Part shown: positions 1-7,253 of the stretch, piece by piece
Numbering within the stretch: position 1 is the first letter of the stretch
How the letters are laid out: the number at the start of each line of letters is the position of its first letter
Assembly: GCA_017438845.1 (NCBI GenBank)
Contig: JAFRUO010000030.1
Location: 1-35,023 of the forward strand
Length of the DNA: 35,023 bases
Source of the DNA: Clostridia bacterium
Lineage (GTDB): Bacteria > Bacillota > Clostridia > Oscillospirales > Acutalibacteraceae
Reading direction: 5' to 3'
Notes under the pieces: model-generated
Database searches by the model: none
What the model saw: only the letters and a program-made list of their open reading frames with translations
What the model was told of the DNA's origin: nothing
Position numbers and translations under genes: made by a program

Positions 1-21
1 GAGATAGTTTTACGTTATATG

Positions 22-146
22 AAAATTTACACTAAAGGAGCAGGGATTTCCCCGAATATCAAACCGTAGGGGCGACCATTGGTCGCCCGAAAGCCTCCCC
101 TGTGGAAGGGGAGGGGGACCGGCGAACGCCGGTGGAGGGGTTGTAA
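22..146. repeat. Intergenic palindromic repeat modules (left edge)
   Basis: This gap holds short GC-rich palindromes rather than a gene. At 64-88 there is a CCGTAGGGGCG-type module whose arms GGCGACC and GGTCGCC form a hairpin; near-copies lie at 2384-2408 and 2510-2533. At 97-146 there is a second module with arms CCTCCCC and GGGGAGG followed by CCGGCG/CGCCGG. The stretch from about 22 to 88 also resembles 30484-30551. Short reading frames across it are by-products of the palindromes. The remainder up to 231 holds nothing I recognise. Confidence 0.75.
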
Positions 147-231
147 TAAATCCGCATCAAGCCCTACGGCTATGGGTTCTGTTTTTGTTTTTAAAACCTC
201 TGCAAGCTCAAATTTGGCAAAAACTTTATAC

Positions 232-262
232 AAAAACGGCTTGACTTTTGTCAAACCGTTTT
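232..262 (-). terminator. Intrinsic terminator of the sensor kinase operon
   Basis: On the minus strand the arms AAAACGGTTTGAC and GTCAAGCCGTTTT pair around an AAAA loop, with one G-U pair, and end in a T-run. The hairpin overlaps the last codons and the stop of the kinase gene at 251. It closes the two-gene regulator/kinase operon. Confidence 0.85.
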
Positions 263-1534
263 GCTTAAAAGTATTATCGTTATACTGAACGTTTTTTCGC
301 TTTCGTCGTATTCCCACTCAAGCTCGCCTTCATATTTTTTGACGGCTTTCTGTATGCTCTTGATTCCGAGTCCGTGCATTTGCTTGTTTTTCTTCGTGGT
401 TTTAAGATTCTTGTCGGGCGGTGTGTCGCAGGAGTTTGTAACCGTCAGCGAATCGTAAGTGTTGACCTTTGCCGTGTTTAATGTAATCTTCTTTTCCGCC
501 GATTGCTCCGCCGCTTCAAGCGCATTGTCAAGCAGATTTCCGACTATCGTGACGAGGTCATAGTCCTCGACAAAGCCGAGATTTGCAAGCTTAACATCGT
601 ATTCAAAGGATATACCTTTTCTCTCGCTTTCGGTAATGTATTTGTTGAGCAAAATATCAAGAGTGTGATTACCGCTGTCGCAACCCTTTCCGGCTTTCTG
701 TATCTCGCCCGAAATCTTTTCTATATAGCTTTTGACCTCGGCGTTGTCGCTCATCTGACCGAGTGCGAAAAGGTGATTTTTGTAATCATGCGCCATTATC
801 TGCATCTGCTGATTTTTCTCTTCAAGCAGTGTAAGATATTGCATATTCATTTCGCCCTTGATTCTTTCCTGCTTTAACTCATCAAGCTCGGCGCGCTGAT
901 AGTCAATGTATCTGTTGTACATAAGCAGTACGGCGCTAAGGAAAACCGAAGCCGTGCAAATCACGGCAAAAATCATTTTCATTTTTTCGTCAACCTTGAA
1001 AAAGCCGAAGAAATACCATACAAGTGTAACAAGCGTTGTTATAATAATCGGGAAAGCAAACAAAAGATAACTGCTTTTATCCAATCTGCGATTGTATTTA
1101 TACGAAAATGCCCATGCAAGTATTTTGGCAATTATCATATAAAGCAACTTCGTTAAGATAGCTATTATAATCAATGCAGATATACTGTCTCTGTATGAAT
1201 ACAACGGTATTCCGAAGAATGCATCAAGTATTATCTCGGTTATAAATTCCGTCAAAGACATTACCATAGTCAGAATTGTTGTATGAAACATCGCTGCTTT
1301 TATTGATATTTCAAAGCAATACTTTGCAAAGGCAAAAGTTGCCAACAGAAAAGCAGCTTCATTGATTATCGCGTTGTTCTGACCGATTTCATTAACCCAA
1401 TAACAGATAAAATACAAGCCGAGAATAGTTGCGAAGGTAAGCAAATAACCCTTTTTAAGCTTGAAATTGTCATAAAAATACATAAACGCTATAAGCGCTT
1501 CGATGACATATATTATAATCCAAACCGCAGTCAT
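251..1534 (-). CDS. Sensor histidine kinase, AgrC-like, GHKL ATPase domain
   Basis: A membrane sensor kinase expected to phosphorylate the response regulator encoded just upstream. The N-terminal ~200 residues are a run of hydrophobic helices, as in AgrC-type peptide sensors. A coiled region leads to the histidine motif MAHDYKNHLFAL, followed by the N box NLLDNALEAAE and the G box GLGIKSIQ of a GHKL ATP-binding fold. Length 427 aa is typical of the family. The ATG sits two bases after the regulator's stop, with a GAGGAG ribosome site inside the regulator's end, so the genes are co-transcribed and probably translationally coupled. No agrB or agrD-like gene is present in the window, so the signal is unknown; an inducing peptide is only a guess by family resemblance. 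Confidence 0.88.
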   Translation of the reverse strand: MTAVWIIIYVIEALIAFMYFYDNFKLKKGYLLTFATILGLYFICYWVNEIGQNNAIINEAAFLLATFAFAKYCFEISIKAAMFHTTILTMVMSLTEFITEIILDAFFGIPLYSYRDSISALIIIAILTKLLYMIIAKILAWAFSYKYNRRLDKSSYLLFAFPIIITTLVTLVWYFFGFFKVDEKMKMIFAVICTASVFLSAVLLMYNRYIDYQRAELDELKQERIKGEMNMQYLTLLEEKNQQMQIMAHDYKNHLFALGQMSDNAEVKSYIEKISGEIQKAGKGCDSGNHTLDILLNKYITESERKGISFEYDVKLANLGFVEDYDLVTIVGNLLDNALEAAEQSAEKKITLNTAKVNTYDSLTVTNSCDTPPDKNLKTTKKNKQMHGLGIKSIQKAVKKYEGELEWEYDESEKTFSITIILLSKTV

Positions 1535-1536
1535 AT

Positions 1537-2232
1537 TTATCTCCTCTTTACATAGTCAAACCAGAATTTGTGGAATTCCGCCTGCCTTCGTGTAGCCACG
1601 GATATTCTTGTTTTGCCGACATGTATTTCGGTGTAGCTGTATTTTGTTATATGATGTACATTAACCAGAAACGACTTGTGAACGAGGTAGAAAAATGTGT
1701 TCGGAAGCTTTGAAATTATCTCGTCAAAACTTGCTTTGCAGGCGTATTCTCCGTTAACGGTAATGACGGAAGTTTTTCGATTTTCCCGGCGTACAAACAG
1801 AATATCGTCAACGGGTATCCTTACGCTCTCCCTGCCGCCCTCGACGATAATATCAACATAGCTTTCGTTAAGGTATTCCATCGCTCTGTCCAGACCTGCA
1901 TAAAGCCGCTTTTCGTCAAACGGCTTGTAGAAATAGCGGAAAATCTGCAAATCCATTGCCTCGTCAAGATAGTCTGAGTAGGCGGTTACATAGAAAAGTA
2001 TGAGCTTGCTGTTTCTGCCTTTGAGCTCCTTGCCGAGGGTGATTCCGTCAACGCCCGGCATCTGAATATCAAGAAACGCAAGGTCGTAAACCGCATCGCC
2101 TTTGAGAATCTCTTCGGGCGAAACAGTTGTAGTTATCTCGGCATTTATCAGGTGAGTCTGCATATACCGTTCAATATGAAATTTAAGGTCATCGACAAAT
2201 TTTTGCTCGTCGTCGCAAATCAAAATCCGCAT
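1537..2232 (-). CDS. Response regulator, REC plus LytTR DNA-binding domain
   Basis: A 231-aa regulator of the AgrA/LytR type. Residues 1-120 are a receiver domain: the acidic pair D7-D8, the phosphoacceptor D55 in FLDIQMPG, and the later conserved lysine in YKPF. Residues ~130-230 are a LytTR domain, recognisable by ILFVRRENRKTSV and VHKSFLVNVHHI. LytTR proteins bind DNA through beta-strands and often control surface, competence, bacteriocin or virulence genes. It is the first gene of the operon with the kinase at 251-1534. The ribosome site TTGGTGAT lies 6 bases before the ATG. The targets cannot be told from the window. Confidence 0.92.
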   Translation of the reverse strand: MRILICDDEQKFVDDLKFHIERYMQTHLINAEITTTVSPEEILKGDAVYDLAFLDIQMPGVDGITLGKELKGRNSKLILFYVTAYSDYLDEAMDLQIFRYFYKPFDEKRLYAGLDRAMEYLNESYVDIIVEGGRESVRIPVDDILFVRRENRKTSVITVNGEYACKASFDEIISKLPNTFFYLVHKSFLVNVHHITKYSYTEIHVGKTRISVATRRQAEFHKFWFDYVKRR

Positions 2233-2342
2233 ACTATCACCAAAATGATTTTAACATTATTATGCGAAATAATAAAGCAATTTTTACGAAACGCAGAAAA
2301 TTTGTGTTAAAACGCAGAAACCTTGTAACGAAATGCAGAAGC

Positions 2343-2782
2343 GAAATACACGAAAGGGGGCTGTTATTACTCTTAACATCCAACCGTATGGGCGACCATT
2401 GGTCGTCCGCATAGATTGCCGCAAATTAACGGCGTATATCCGTAGGGGACGGCGTCCCGTAATAGTGAATAGTGAATAGTGAAGAAGTAATAGCTGTTTG
2501 CTTCGCAAACCGTAGGGGCGACCATTGGTCGCCTCTATTTTTTGATGTTATTTTATTTTTAATCCGTAGGGGACGGCGTCCTCGACGTCCCGATCAACCT
2601 CCCCTTGTCAGGGGAGGTGTCTTTTTGCTTCGGCAAAAAGACGGAAGGGTAGTCAAAGAAACATATTAACAAATCTACCCCTCAGTCAGCCTTTGGCTGA
2701 CAGCTCCCCTCTCAAGGGGAGCTTGTAAGATTGTAATAAAATCACTTTAACCTTCGGCGGGCGGATGATATCCGCCCCTACG
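2343..2782. repeat. Mosaic of palindromic intergenic modules
   Basis: This part of an ~840-base gene-free gap is built from recurring modules. CCGTAGGGGCG-type hairpins occur at 2384-2408, 2510-2533 and, inverted, 2758-2782. CCGTAGGGGACGGCGTCC modules occur at 2440-2459 and 2564-2592. A tandem AATAGTG run (2461-2485) leads into the hairpin GTTTGCTTCGCAAAC (2496-2510). A CTCCCCTTGTCAGGGGAGG module with a GCTTCGGC-centred hairpin is at 2597-2649, and a CAGTCAGCCTTTGGCTGAC plus CTCCCC/GGGGAG module at 2674-2722. Related modules recur at both window edges. The bases 2233-2342, just upstream of the response regulator, hold no clear promoter that I could define. Confidence 0.8.
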
Positions 2783-2816
2783 GTACTTCTTCGCTGTTCA
2801 CTCTGTTAACCAAGCT

Positions 2817-2960
2817 GAAAAAAGAGGTATGCCTGAGTGAGAGGTGATAAAAAATCGCCGCGAACGATACAAAGTCCGCGACGACGTGGTGCTGATGGCC
2901 GGACTTGCAGAGGCAAGCCTCTGCAAAAAGCTTGCTTCGCAAGCAAGGGATTTTATGTCC
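2817..2960 (-). pseudogene. Degenerate tRNA-Leu copy broken by palindromes
   Basis: Positions 2885-2907 are identical over 23 bases to 3069-3091, the 3' acceptor, CCA and T-arm end of the intact tRNA-Leu nearby. Positions 2946-2960 match its anticodon arm at 3114-3128 with one change. Upstream, around 2817-2834, the sequence resembles the left arm of the tRNA's terminator at 3037-3050. Between the matching blocks lie hairpins that the real tRNA lacks: CAGAGG/CCTCTG at 2908-2923 and GCTTGC/GCAAGC at 2930-2944. A further long hairpin follows at 2957-2999. It cannot fold as a tRNA. It is either a decayed duplicate or an attachment-site-like scar. Confidence 0.6.
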
Positions 2961-3038
2961 GTTTTGCTCCGCCTGCGGCGAACCGCAAAACACGGACGAA
3001 TCGGTTCAAGTCCTTCTAAGGTATCAAAACCAAATGAA

Positions 3039-3068
3039 AAAGAGGTAAGCCAAAATAGCTACCTCTTT
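3039..3068 (-). terminator. Intrinsic terminator of tRNA-Leu
   Basis: On the minus strand AAAGAGGTA pairs with TACCTCTTT, the stem is extended by a GC/GC pair around a short loop, and it ends in TTTTT. It begins three bases after the encoded CCA of the tRNA. Confidence 0.8.
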
Positions 3069-3070
3069 CG

Positions 3071-3158
3071 TGGTGCTGATGGCCGGACTTGAACCGGCAC
3101 GGTATTGCTACCGAGGGATTTTAAGTCCCTTGCGTCTGCCTATTTCGCCACATCAGCA
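3071..3158 (-). tRNA. tRNA-Leu (anticodon TAA), CCA encoded
   Basis: The minus strand folds as a class II tRNA. Acceptor arms TGCTGATG and CATCAGCA pair, the anticodon loop CTTAAAA gives TAA at 3121-3123, there is a long variable arm, and the T-arm is CCGGTTCAAGTCCGG. The CCA is encoded (3071-3073). It reads leucine UUA and UUG codons. It has its own promoter and terminator. Confidence 0.95.
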
Positions 3159-3176
3159 TATTTAATTTGCTTATGT

Positions 3177-3205
3177 ATTATATAAGAATTTCCGTTTAAA
3201 GTCAA
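3177..3205 (-). promoter_or_regulatory. Promoter of tRNA-Leu
   Basis: On the minus strand TTGACT (3200-3205) and a perfect TATAAT (3177-3182) are 17 bases apart, placed about 20 bases before the tRNA 5' end. Confidence 0.85.
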
Positions 3206-3235
3206 TACGAGTTTTTCATTTAATTAAAATATTTA

Positions 3236-3264
3236 TTGACATACAGAATTTAATGTGCTATATT
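3236..3264 (+). promoter_or_regulatory. Promoter of the amino-acid ABC operon
   Basis: A perfect TTGACA (3236-3241) and TATATT (3259-3264) are spaced by 17 bases. Transcription should start near 3271, giving a leader of about 45 bases before the binding-protein ATG. It is divergent from the tRNA-Leu promoter. Confidence 0.85.
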
Positions 3265-3314
3265 ATTATCACATTAATACTTTAGCTTGCTAAAGTGAAA
3301 CGGAGGAATAATAA

Positions 3315-4127
3315 ATGAAAAAGTTTTTGGCAGTTTTAATGGCGCTTGTACTTATTGCAGTTTGCTTTGCAGGTTGCGGTTCAAACGAAAATGCCGAAGG
3401 CTCAACAAAGCCTGCGGCTGATCAGACCGACTCCGAATACATCAAGGCAAAGGGCACTCTTCTTGTCGGCATTACCGACTTTGAGCCTATGGATTACAAG
3501 GATGCAGACGGCAACTGGATAGGCTTTGACGCCGATATGGCGAAGGCGTTTGCGGAAACCCTCGGCGTAAAGGTCGAGTTTGTTGAGATTGACTGGGACA
3601 ACAAGGTTCTTGAGCTTGACGGAAAGTCAATTGACTGCGTTTGGAACGGCATGACCCTTACCGACGAGGTTAAGGAAGCAATGAGCTGTTCACAGGCTTA
3701 CTGCAACAACGCTCAGGTCGTAATCGTCAAGGCTGACGGCGCTGACAAATACAAGACTGCAGAGGACTGCAAGCAGCTTAAGTTCGCTGTTGAGGCAGGC
3801 TCGGCAGGCGAGAATATGGCAAAGGAAAACGGCTTTGACTACACTCCCGTTAAGGATCAGGCTACAACTCTTATGGAAATCAAGTCGGGCACCTGCGACG
3901 CCGCTATCATCGACAGTCTTATGGCGGCCGCTATGGTAGGAGAGGGCACAAACTATGCCGACCTTACTTATACCGTAAGCCTTAATTCCGAGGAATACGG
4001 CGTAGGCTTCCGCAAGGGTTCGGACGTTACCGAGCTGTTTAACGCTTTCCTTGCCAAGGCAAAGACGGACGGCACTGTTGATACTATTGCCGAGAAATAC
4101 GGCGTATCTGCGGCTCTTATCAAATAA
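3315..4127 (+). CDS. Amino-acid ABC transporter substrate-binding lipoprotein
   Basis: A 270-aa family-3 solute-binding protein that captures an amino acid outside the cell for the permease and ATPase downstream. The N-terminus is a lipoprotein signal, with lipobox FAGC and lipidated C21. The periplasmic-binding fold follows, with GTLLVGITDFEPMDYKD near residue 46 and FDADMAKAFAETLGVKVEFVEIDWDNKV as the classical first lobe. The ribosome site GGAGG precedes the ATG. In many relatives the motif T-x-x-R supplies an arginine that holds the ligand carboxylate; here the stretch reads NGMTLTDEVKEAM, with valine at that place. The ligand is therefore hard to predict; a polar amino acid or cystine is possible. 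It is the promoter-proximal gene of the operon. Confidence 0.92.
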   Translation: MKKFLAVLMALVLIAVCFAGCGSNENAEGSTKPAADQTDSEYIKAKGTLLVGITDFEPMDYKDADGNWIGFDADMAKAFAETLGVKVEFVEIDWDNKVLELDGKSIDCVWNGMTLTDEVKEAMSCSQAYCNNAQVVIVKADGADKYKTAEDCKQLKFAVEAGSAGENMAKENGFDYTPVKDQATTLMEIKSGTCDAAIIDSLMAAAMVGEGTNYADLTYTVSLNSEEYGVGFRKGSDVTELFNAFLAKAKTDGTVDTIAEKYGVSAALIK

Positions 4128-4158
4128 TTTCTTAATTATTTTTAAAATTTCATCCGAG

Positions 4159-4188
4159 ACAGAGAACACATTTTGTGCTCTCTGTTTT
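4159..4188 (+). terminator. Intra-operon partial terminator after the binding protein
   Basis: Arms ACAGAGAACAC and GTGCTCTCTGT pair at 10 of 11 positions and are followed by TTTT. It lies between the binding-protein and permease genes. Such hairpins usually let more binding protein than membrane components be made. Confidence 0.7.
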
Positions 4189-4207
4189 GGCGTATAAAGG
4201 TGATTTT

Positions 4208-4897
4208 ATGAATTCTTTTGCAGAGCAATTCCCTGTTGTATTCTCTGCTCTGAATACGGGCTTTTTACAGACGCTCAAGCTCTTTGTCGTAACGCTTGTG
4301 GGCGCAATTCCGCTCGGACTTATTATTTCGTTCGGTTCGATGTCGCGCTTCAAGCCGCTGAGCGCCGCCGTAAAAACCGTTGTCTGGGTTGTCAGGGGCT
4401 CGCCGCTGATGATTCAGCTTCTGATTATTTACTATTTCCCCGGGCTCGTCTTTAACAACCCTGTTTGGGGCGGCGGCGAAAACGGCAGGTTTATTGCCGC
4501 CTGCGTGGCGTTTATTGTTAACTACGCCTGCTATTTTTCCGAGATTTACAGGGGCGGCATTCAGGACGTGCCCGTAGGTCAGCAGGAGGCGGGCATAGTC
4601 CTCGGTATGTCACGCTCGCAGATTTTCTTCAAGGTAACTCTGTTGCAGATGATTAAGAGAATTGTACCGCCGATGTCCAACGAAATAATCACCCTTGTCA
4701 AGGATACCTCGCTTGCAAGAATAATTGCGCTTCAGGAGATAATCTGGGCAGGTCAGGCGTTCTTAAAGGGCTCTCAGGGCATTTCGGGTCAAATCTGGCC
4801 GTTGTTCTTTACGGCGGTTTATTACCTTGCGTTCAGCGGTATTTTGACACTTCTTTTCTCGGCTGTTGAAAAGAAATTAAGCTATTTCAAGGTTTAA
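4208..4897 (+). CDS. Amino-acid ABC transporter permease
   Basis: A 229-aa membrane permease of the HisM/GlnP type, forming the channel of the importer. Hydrophobic helices are visible, for example [20 protein letters not shown] near residue 20. The family's cytoplasmic EAA loop reads [23 protein letters not shown], which contacts the ATPase. The start at 4208 is chosen because AAGGTGA lies just before it. An in-frame GTG at 4175 would begin inside the terminator-like hairpin and has no ribosome site. The ATPase gene follows after 10 bases. A single permease gene implies a homodimeric channel. Confidence 0.92.
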   Translation: MNSFAEQFPVVFSALNTGFLQTLKLFVVTLVGAIPLGLIISFGSMSRFKPLSAAVKTVVWVVRGSPLMIQLLIIYYFPGLVFNNPVWGGGENGRFIAACVAFIVNYACYFSEIYRGGIQDVPVGQQEAGIVLGMSRSQIFFKVTLLQMIKRIVPPMSNEIITLVKDTSLARIIALQEIIWAGQAFLKGSQGISGQIWPLFFTAVYYLAFSGILTLLFSAVEKKLSYFKV

Positions 4898-4907
4898 GGA
4901 GGAGAAT

Positions 4908-5699
4908 ATGTCAGAGACGATTTTACAGGTCAGCGGACTTAGCAAGAGTTTTGCCGACAACAAGGTTTTAAAGGATATTTCGCTCTCGCTTGAAGAGGGC
5001 AGTGTAATGTCGATTATCGGCTCGTCGGGAAGCGGAAAGACCACGCTTTTAAGGTGTATCACGGGACTTGAAACCGCAGACAGGGGCACAATCACCGTTG
5101 CGGGCGAAAGGGTGTTTGACAGCGAGAGAACGCAAAAGCTTACACGCGAGCAGAAAAGGCATTATCAGCTGCTTACGGGTCTTGTTTTTCAAAACTTCAA
5201 TCTTTTTCCGCAGTACAGCGTTTTAAAGAACGTTACGCTTGCAAAGGAGCTTCTTTTAAAGGAGCAGATTAAGCAGGGCAAGGCGCAGAAGGACGAGCTT
5301 GAAGAGGTCGAAAAGCAGGCAAAGGAGCTCATTTCCAGCGTAGGGCTTGCGGACAAGCTTGCAAGCTATCCCTGCGAGCTTTCGGGCGGCCAGCAGCAGA
5401 GGGTCGCAATTGCAAGGGCATTGATACTTTCCCCGAAGGTGCTTTGCTTTGACGAGCCGACAAGTGCGCTTGACCCCGAAATCACGGGCGAGGTGCTCAA
5501 TGTTATTTCCTCACTTGCAAGCGAAGGCAGGACCATGCTTATCGTTACCCACGAAATGGGCTTTGCAAAGGAGGTTTCGGACACTGTTCTGTTTATGGAT
5601 TCGGGTGTGATTGCCGAGGAGGGAACGCCGAAAGAGGTGTTTGAAAACCCGAAATCGGAGCGACTTAAAAGCTTTCTTAATTCGACTTTAAAGGTATAA
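4908..5699 (+). CDS. Amino-acid ABC transporter ATP-binding protein
   Basis: A 263-aa ATPase that powers the importer. Walker [10 protein letters not shown] is at residues 38-46, the Q-loop lies in VFQNFNLFP, the signature LSGGQQQR is near 158-165, and Walker [10 protein letters not shown] is near 178-186. The switch histidine is in VTHEMGF. Relative to GlnQ/HisP there is a slightly longer charged helical segment, about residues 105-140 and rich in Lys/Glu, ahead of the signature. A strong AAGGAGG site precedes the ATG. It is the last gene of the operon and is followed by a terminator. Confidence 0.94.
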   Translation: MSETILQVSGLSKSFADNKVLKDISLSLEEGSVMSIIGSSGSGKTTLLRCITGLETADRGTITVAGERVFDSERTQKLTREQKRHYQLLTGLVFQNFNLFPQYSVLKNVTLAKELLLKEQIKQGKAQKDELEEVEKQAKELISSVGLADKLASYPCELSGGQQQRVAIARALILSPKVLCFDEPTSALDPEITGEVLNVISSLASEGRTMLIVTHEMGFAKEVSDTVLFMDSGVIAEEGTPKEVFENPKSERLKSFLNSTLKV

Positions 5700-5704
5700 T
5701 TTTC

Positions 5705-5731
5705 AAAGCCTCTCAAAAAGAGAGGCTTTTT
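5705..5731 (+). terminator. Intrinsic terminator of the ABC operon
   Basis: AAAGCCTCTC and GAGAGGCTTT pair perfectly around an AAAAA loop and run into TTTTT. It lies directly after the ATPase stop. Confidence 0.92.
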
Positions 5732-5789
5732 GGTTGAAATTTTGTTATTAATATGTTATTATTAATTGATAAAATTTCGGAGGTCTGTT

Positions 5790-6590
5790 ATGTTCAGTTC
5801 TGATAAGAATTTAAGAATATTATCCGTAATCGCGACTTTAATGCTTCTTTTGAGCTTTGCGTGCTTCGCAGAGCCCGACAGTTGGTCAGACGACCCGACG
5901 GCGGTTGCGCCCACTGCGGCACCTACCGCAGCTCCTACTCAGGCGCCTACTGCGGCTCCTACTCAGGCGCCTACCGTTGCGCCGAGGCCTACCCGTGCAC
6001 CCACCACGGCAAACAACAATAACAATAATAATCAAAACCGCTCGTCCGACAACTCTTTAAGAGGTCTGTCGGTAGTCGGTAAGACCGAAAACGGCGAAAC
6101 GGTGAATGTTGAGTTAAATCCCGTGTTCAGCCCGACCGTATACAACTACAACATTTCCGTTCCTTATGAAGTCGTCAGACTTGAGGTTTCCGCCGACGCC
6201 AACAGCGACGCCGCAAGCGTTACGATTCCCGCAAGTCTTTTGAGAATCGACATCGGCTCAAATAACAGAACCGAGGTTGTTGTCCGTGCGGAAAACGGCT
6301 CAACAAGAAGGTATGTTATAAGCACCGTAAGAAGCGAAACTCCCACTCCCGAAACGACTACCGCCGCGGCGGAAACTACCACGGAGCTTGTCGAAAAGGT
6401 TGACCCCGAGCTTATTTTCCCCGAGGAAACCACAACCGAACCCGGCAACGCTGTTTCAACGGGACGTTTTATTGACAATGTTTACGCTAAGCTCGGCATA
6501 GTATTCGGCGCAGGCGGAGCCCTGCTTCTGATTATTGCCGTTTCAATGATTATCAGGCGTAAAAGGGCAAACGGAGGCAGCGAAGAATGA
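5790..6590 (+). CDS. Secreted, membrane-anchored protein with a cadherin-like domain
   Basis: A 266-aa surface protein. The N-terminus has a signal-type helix, about residues 9-28 (LSVIATLMLLLSFACFA). A Pro/Thr/Ala stalk of repeated APTAAPTQ units follows (about 38-75), then an Asn-rich stretch. Residues ~90-190 match the cadherin-like beta-sandwich (PF12733), with LRGLSVVGK, FSPTVYNYNISVP and RYVISTVR. A Thr/Glu stalk leads to a C-terminal membrane helix and the basic tail RRKRANGG. The start at 5790 is chosen because CGGAGG precedes it; an upstream in-frame TTG at 5766 has no such site. The stop overlaps the next gene in ATGA, so the two are translationally coupled. Function is unknown; display or protein binding at the surface is likely. 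Confidence 0.8.
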   Translation: MFSSDKNLRILSVIATLMLLLSFACFAEPDSWSDDPTAVAPTAAPTAAPTQAPTAAPTQAPTVAPRPTRAPTTANNNNNNNQNRSSDNSLRGLSVVGKTENGETVNVELNPVFSPTVYNYNISVPYEVVRLEVSADANSDAASVTIPASLLRIDIGSNNRTEVVVRAENGSTRRYVISTVRSETPTPETTTAAAETTTELVEKVDPELIFPEETTTEPGNAVSTGRFIDNVYAKLGIVFGAGGALLLIIAVSMIIRRKRANGGSEE

Positions 6591-6880
6591 AGCAGATAGT
6601 TTTTGAAGAATGCCCTTATTGCCATTCAAAGGCTTTGGCATACGGCTACCAGACCGATGAGGCGAGGGTTGTTGCCGACGTAAGGGGCGGAGTTTTCGGC
6701 TCTGCCGTACAGCACACAATCTGCCTTGAATGCGGCAGTATTGTATACAGCAGAGTTGTCAAGCCCGACTTTTTAAAGGACTTCGTCAGCGAAGAAGCAA
6801 AACAGAAAAAGGATGAGCTTGACAGGGCAAAGCCCAAAAAGAAAAAGGAAGATATACTCGAAATAATTGTAGACGAATAA
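6587..6880 (+). CDS. Small zinc-ribbon-like protein
   Basis: A 97-aa cytoplasmic-looking protein not assigned to a named family. It has two CxxC pairs, CPYC near residue 9 and CLEC near residue 44, the usual ligands of a zinc ribbon. The C-terminal third is highly charged and Lys-rich (DELDRAKPKKKKEDIL). It starts inside the ATGA overlap with the cadherin-like gene, so it probably depends on translation of that gene. The pairing of an anchored surface protein with a zinc-ribbon partner is not one I recognise. Confidence 0.7.
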   Translation: MKQIVFEECPYCHSKALAYGYQTDEARVVADVRGGVFGSAVQHTICLECGSIVYSRVVKPDFLKDFVSEEAKQKKDELDRAKPKKKKEDILEIIVDE

Positions 6881-6883
6881 AAA

Positions 6884-6908
6884 TCAGACCGAATTTAATT
6901 CGGTCTGA
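6884..6908 (-). terminator. Terminator at the convergent gene ends
   Basis: CAGACCGAATT and AATTCGGTCTG pair perfectly. The T-run (ATTTTT) is on the minus strand, so it mainly ends the DUF1294 gene, whose stop lies in the stem. It may also act weakly for the zinc-ribbon gene. Confidence 0.8.
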
Positions 6909-7197
6909 AACTGTTTAATGAGCTGTGTAAAAGCTGAGGTAAATACAGGCTAAGCAGTGCGATGTGTGCAAGAATAATCAGCGGAAAGCCGTACATAAAG
7001 CTTTTGTGAAGCGTCTTGTGGCGAATAAGCCTCATGGTAATATACATCGCTCCTGCCGCACCGAGCAATGCGAACAGAAAAAGCACACTTTCCCTTACTC
7101 TTCGTTTTCCCTTGCGAGCGGCGTTTTTGTCGTAAACGGTCAAAAGCGTTCCGACAGCCGAAACGGTTATCAGATATAATATTAAGTAATACAGCAC
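6895..7197 (-). CDS. DUF1294 membrane protein
   Basis: A small membrane protein of the DUF1294 family, of unknown function. The family hallmark is the stretch YDKNAARKGKRRV followed by a glycine/alanine-rich helix and RHKTLHKSF. About three hydrophobic helices are visible. I place the start at a GTG (7197), giving 100 aa. A TTGACC/TACAAT promoter lies at 7214-7242, inside the N-terminus of the longer frame that begins at 7260, so the longer start could not be translated from that promoter. GGTGAT lies just before the GTG. The start is the uncertain part; the family assignment is firm. Confidence 0.78.
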   Translation of the reverse strand: MLYYLILYLITVSAVGTLLTVYDKNAARKGKRRVRESVLFLFALLGAAGAMYITMRLIRHKTLHKSFMYGFPLIILAHIALLSLYLPQLLHSSLNSFRPN

Positions 7198-7213
7198 TTT
7201 AATCACCGCATAA

Positions 7214-7242
7214 ATTGTAACATATGATATTTTTCGGGTCAA
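7214..7242 (-). promoter_or_regulatory. Promoter of the DUF1294 gene
   Basis: Minus-strand TTGACC (7237-7242) and TACAAT (7214-7219) with a 17-base spacer. It sits immediately before the divergent glycosidase gene, whose ATG is at 7254, so the two genes share a very short control region. Confidence 0.6.
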
Positions 7243-7253
7243 CAGGTGTTCAT

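Noticed and set aside
2778..2993. Short frames on both strands around the degenerate tRNA copy
   Set aside because: They read through palindromes and tRNA remnants and show no protein-like composition or ribosome sites.
4175..4207. GTG start for the permease
   Set aside because: It lies within the right arm of the terminator hairpin and has no ribosome site; the ATG at 4208 has AAGGTGA.
5900..6000. Short direct repeats that might suggest a CRISPR array
   Set aside because: They are in-frame APT codon repeats of a surface stalk, without regular spacers or cas genes. No CRISPR array is visible in the window.
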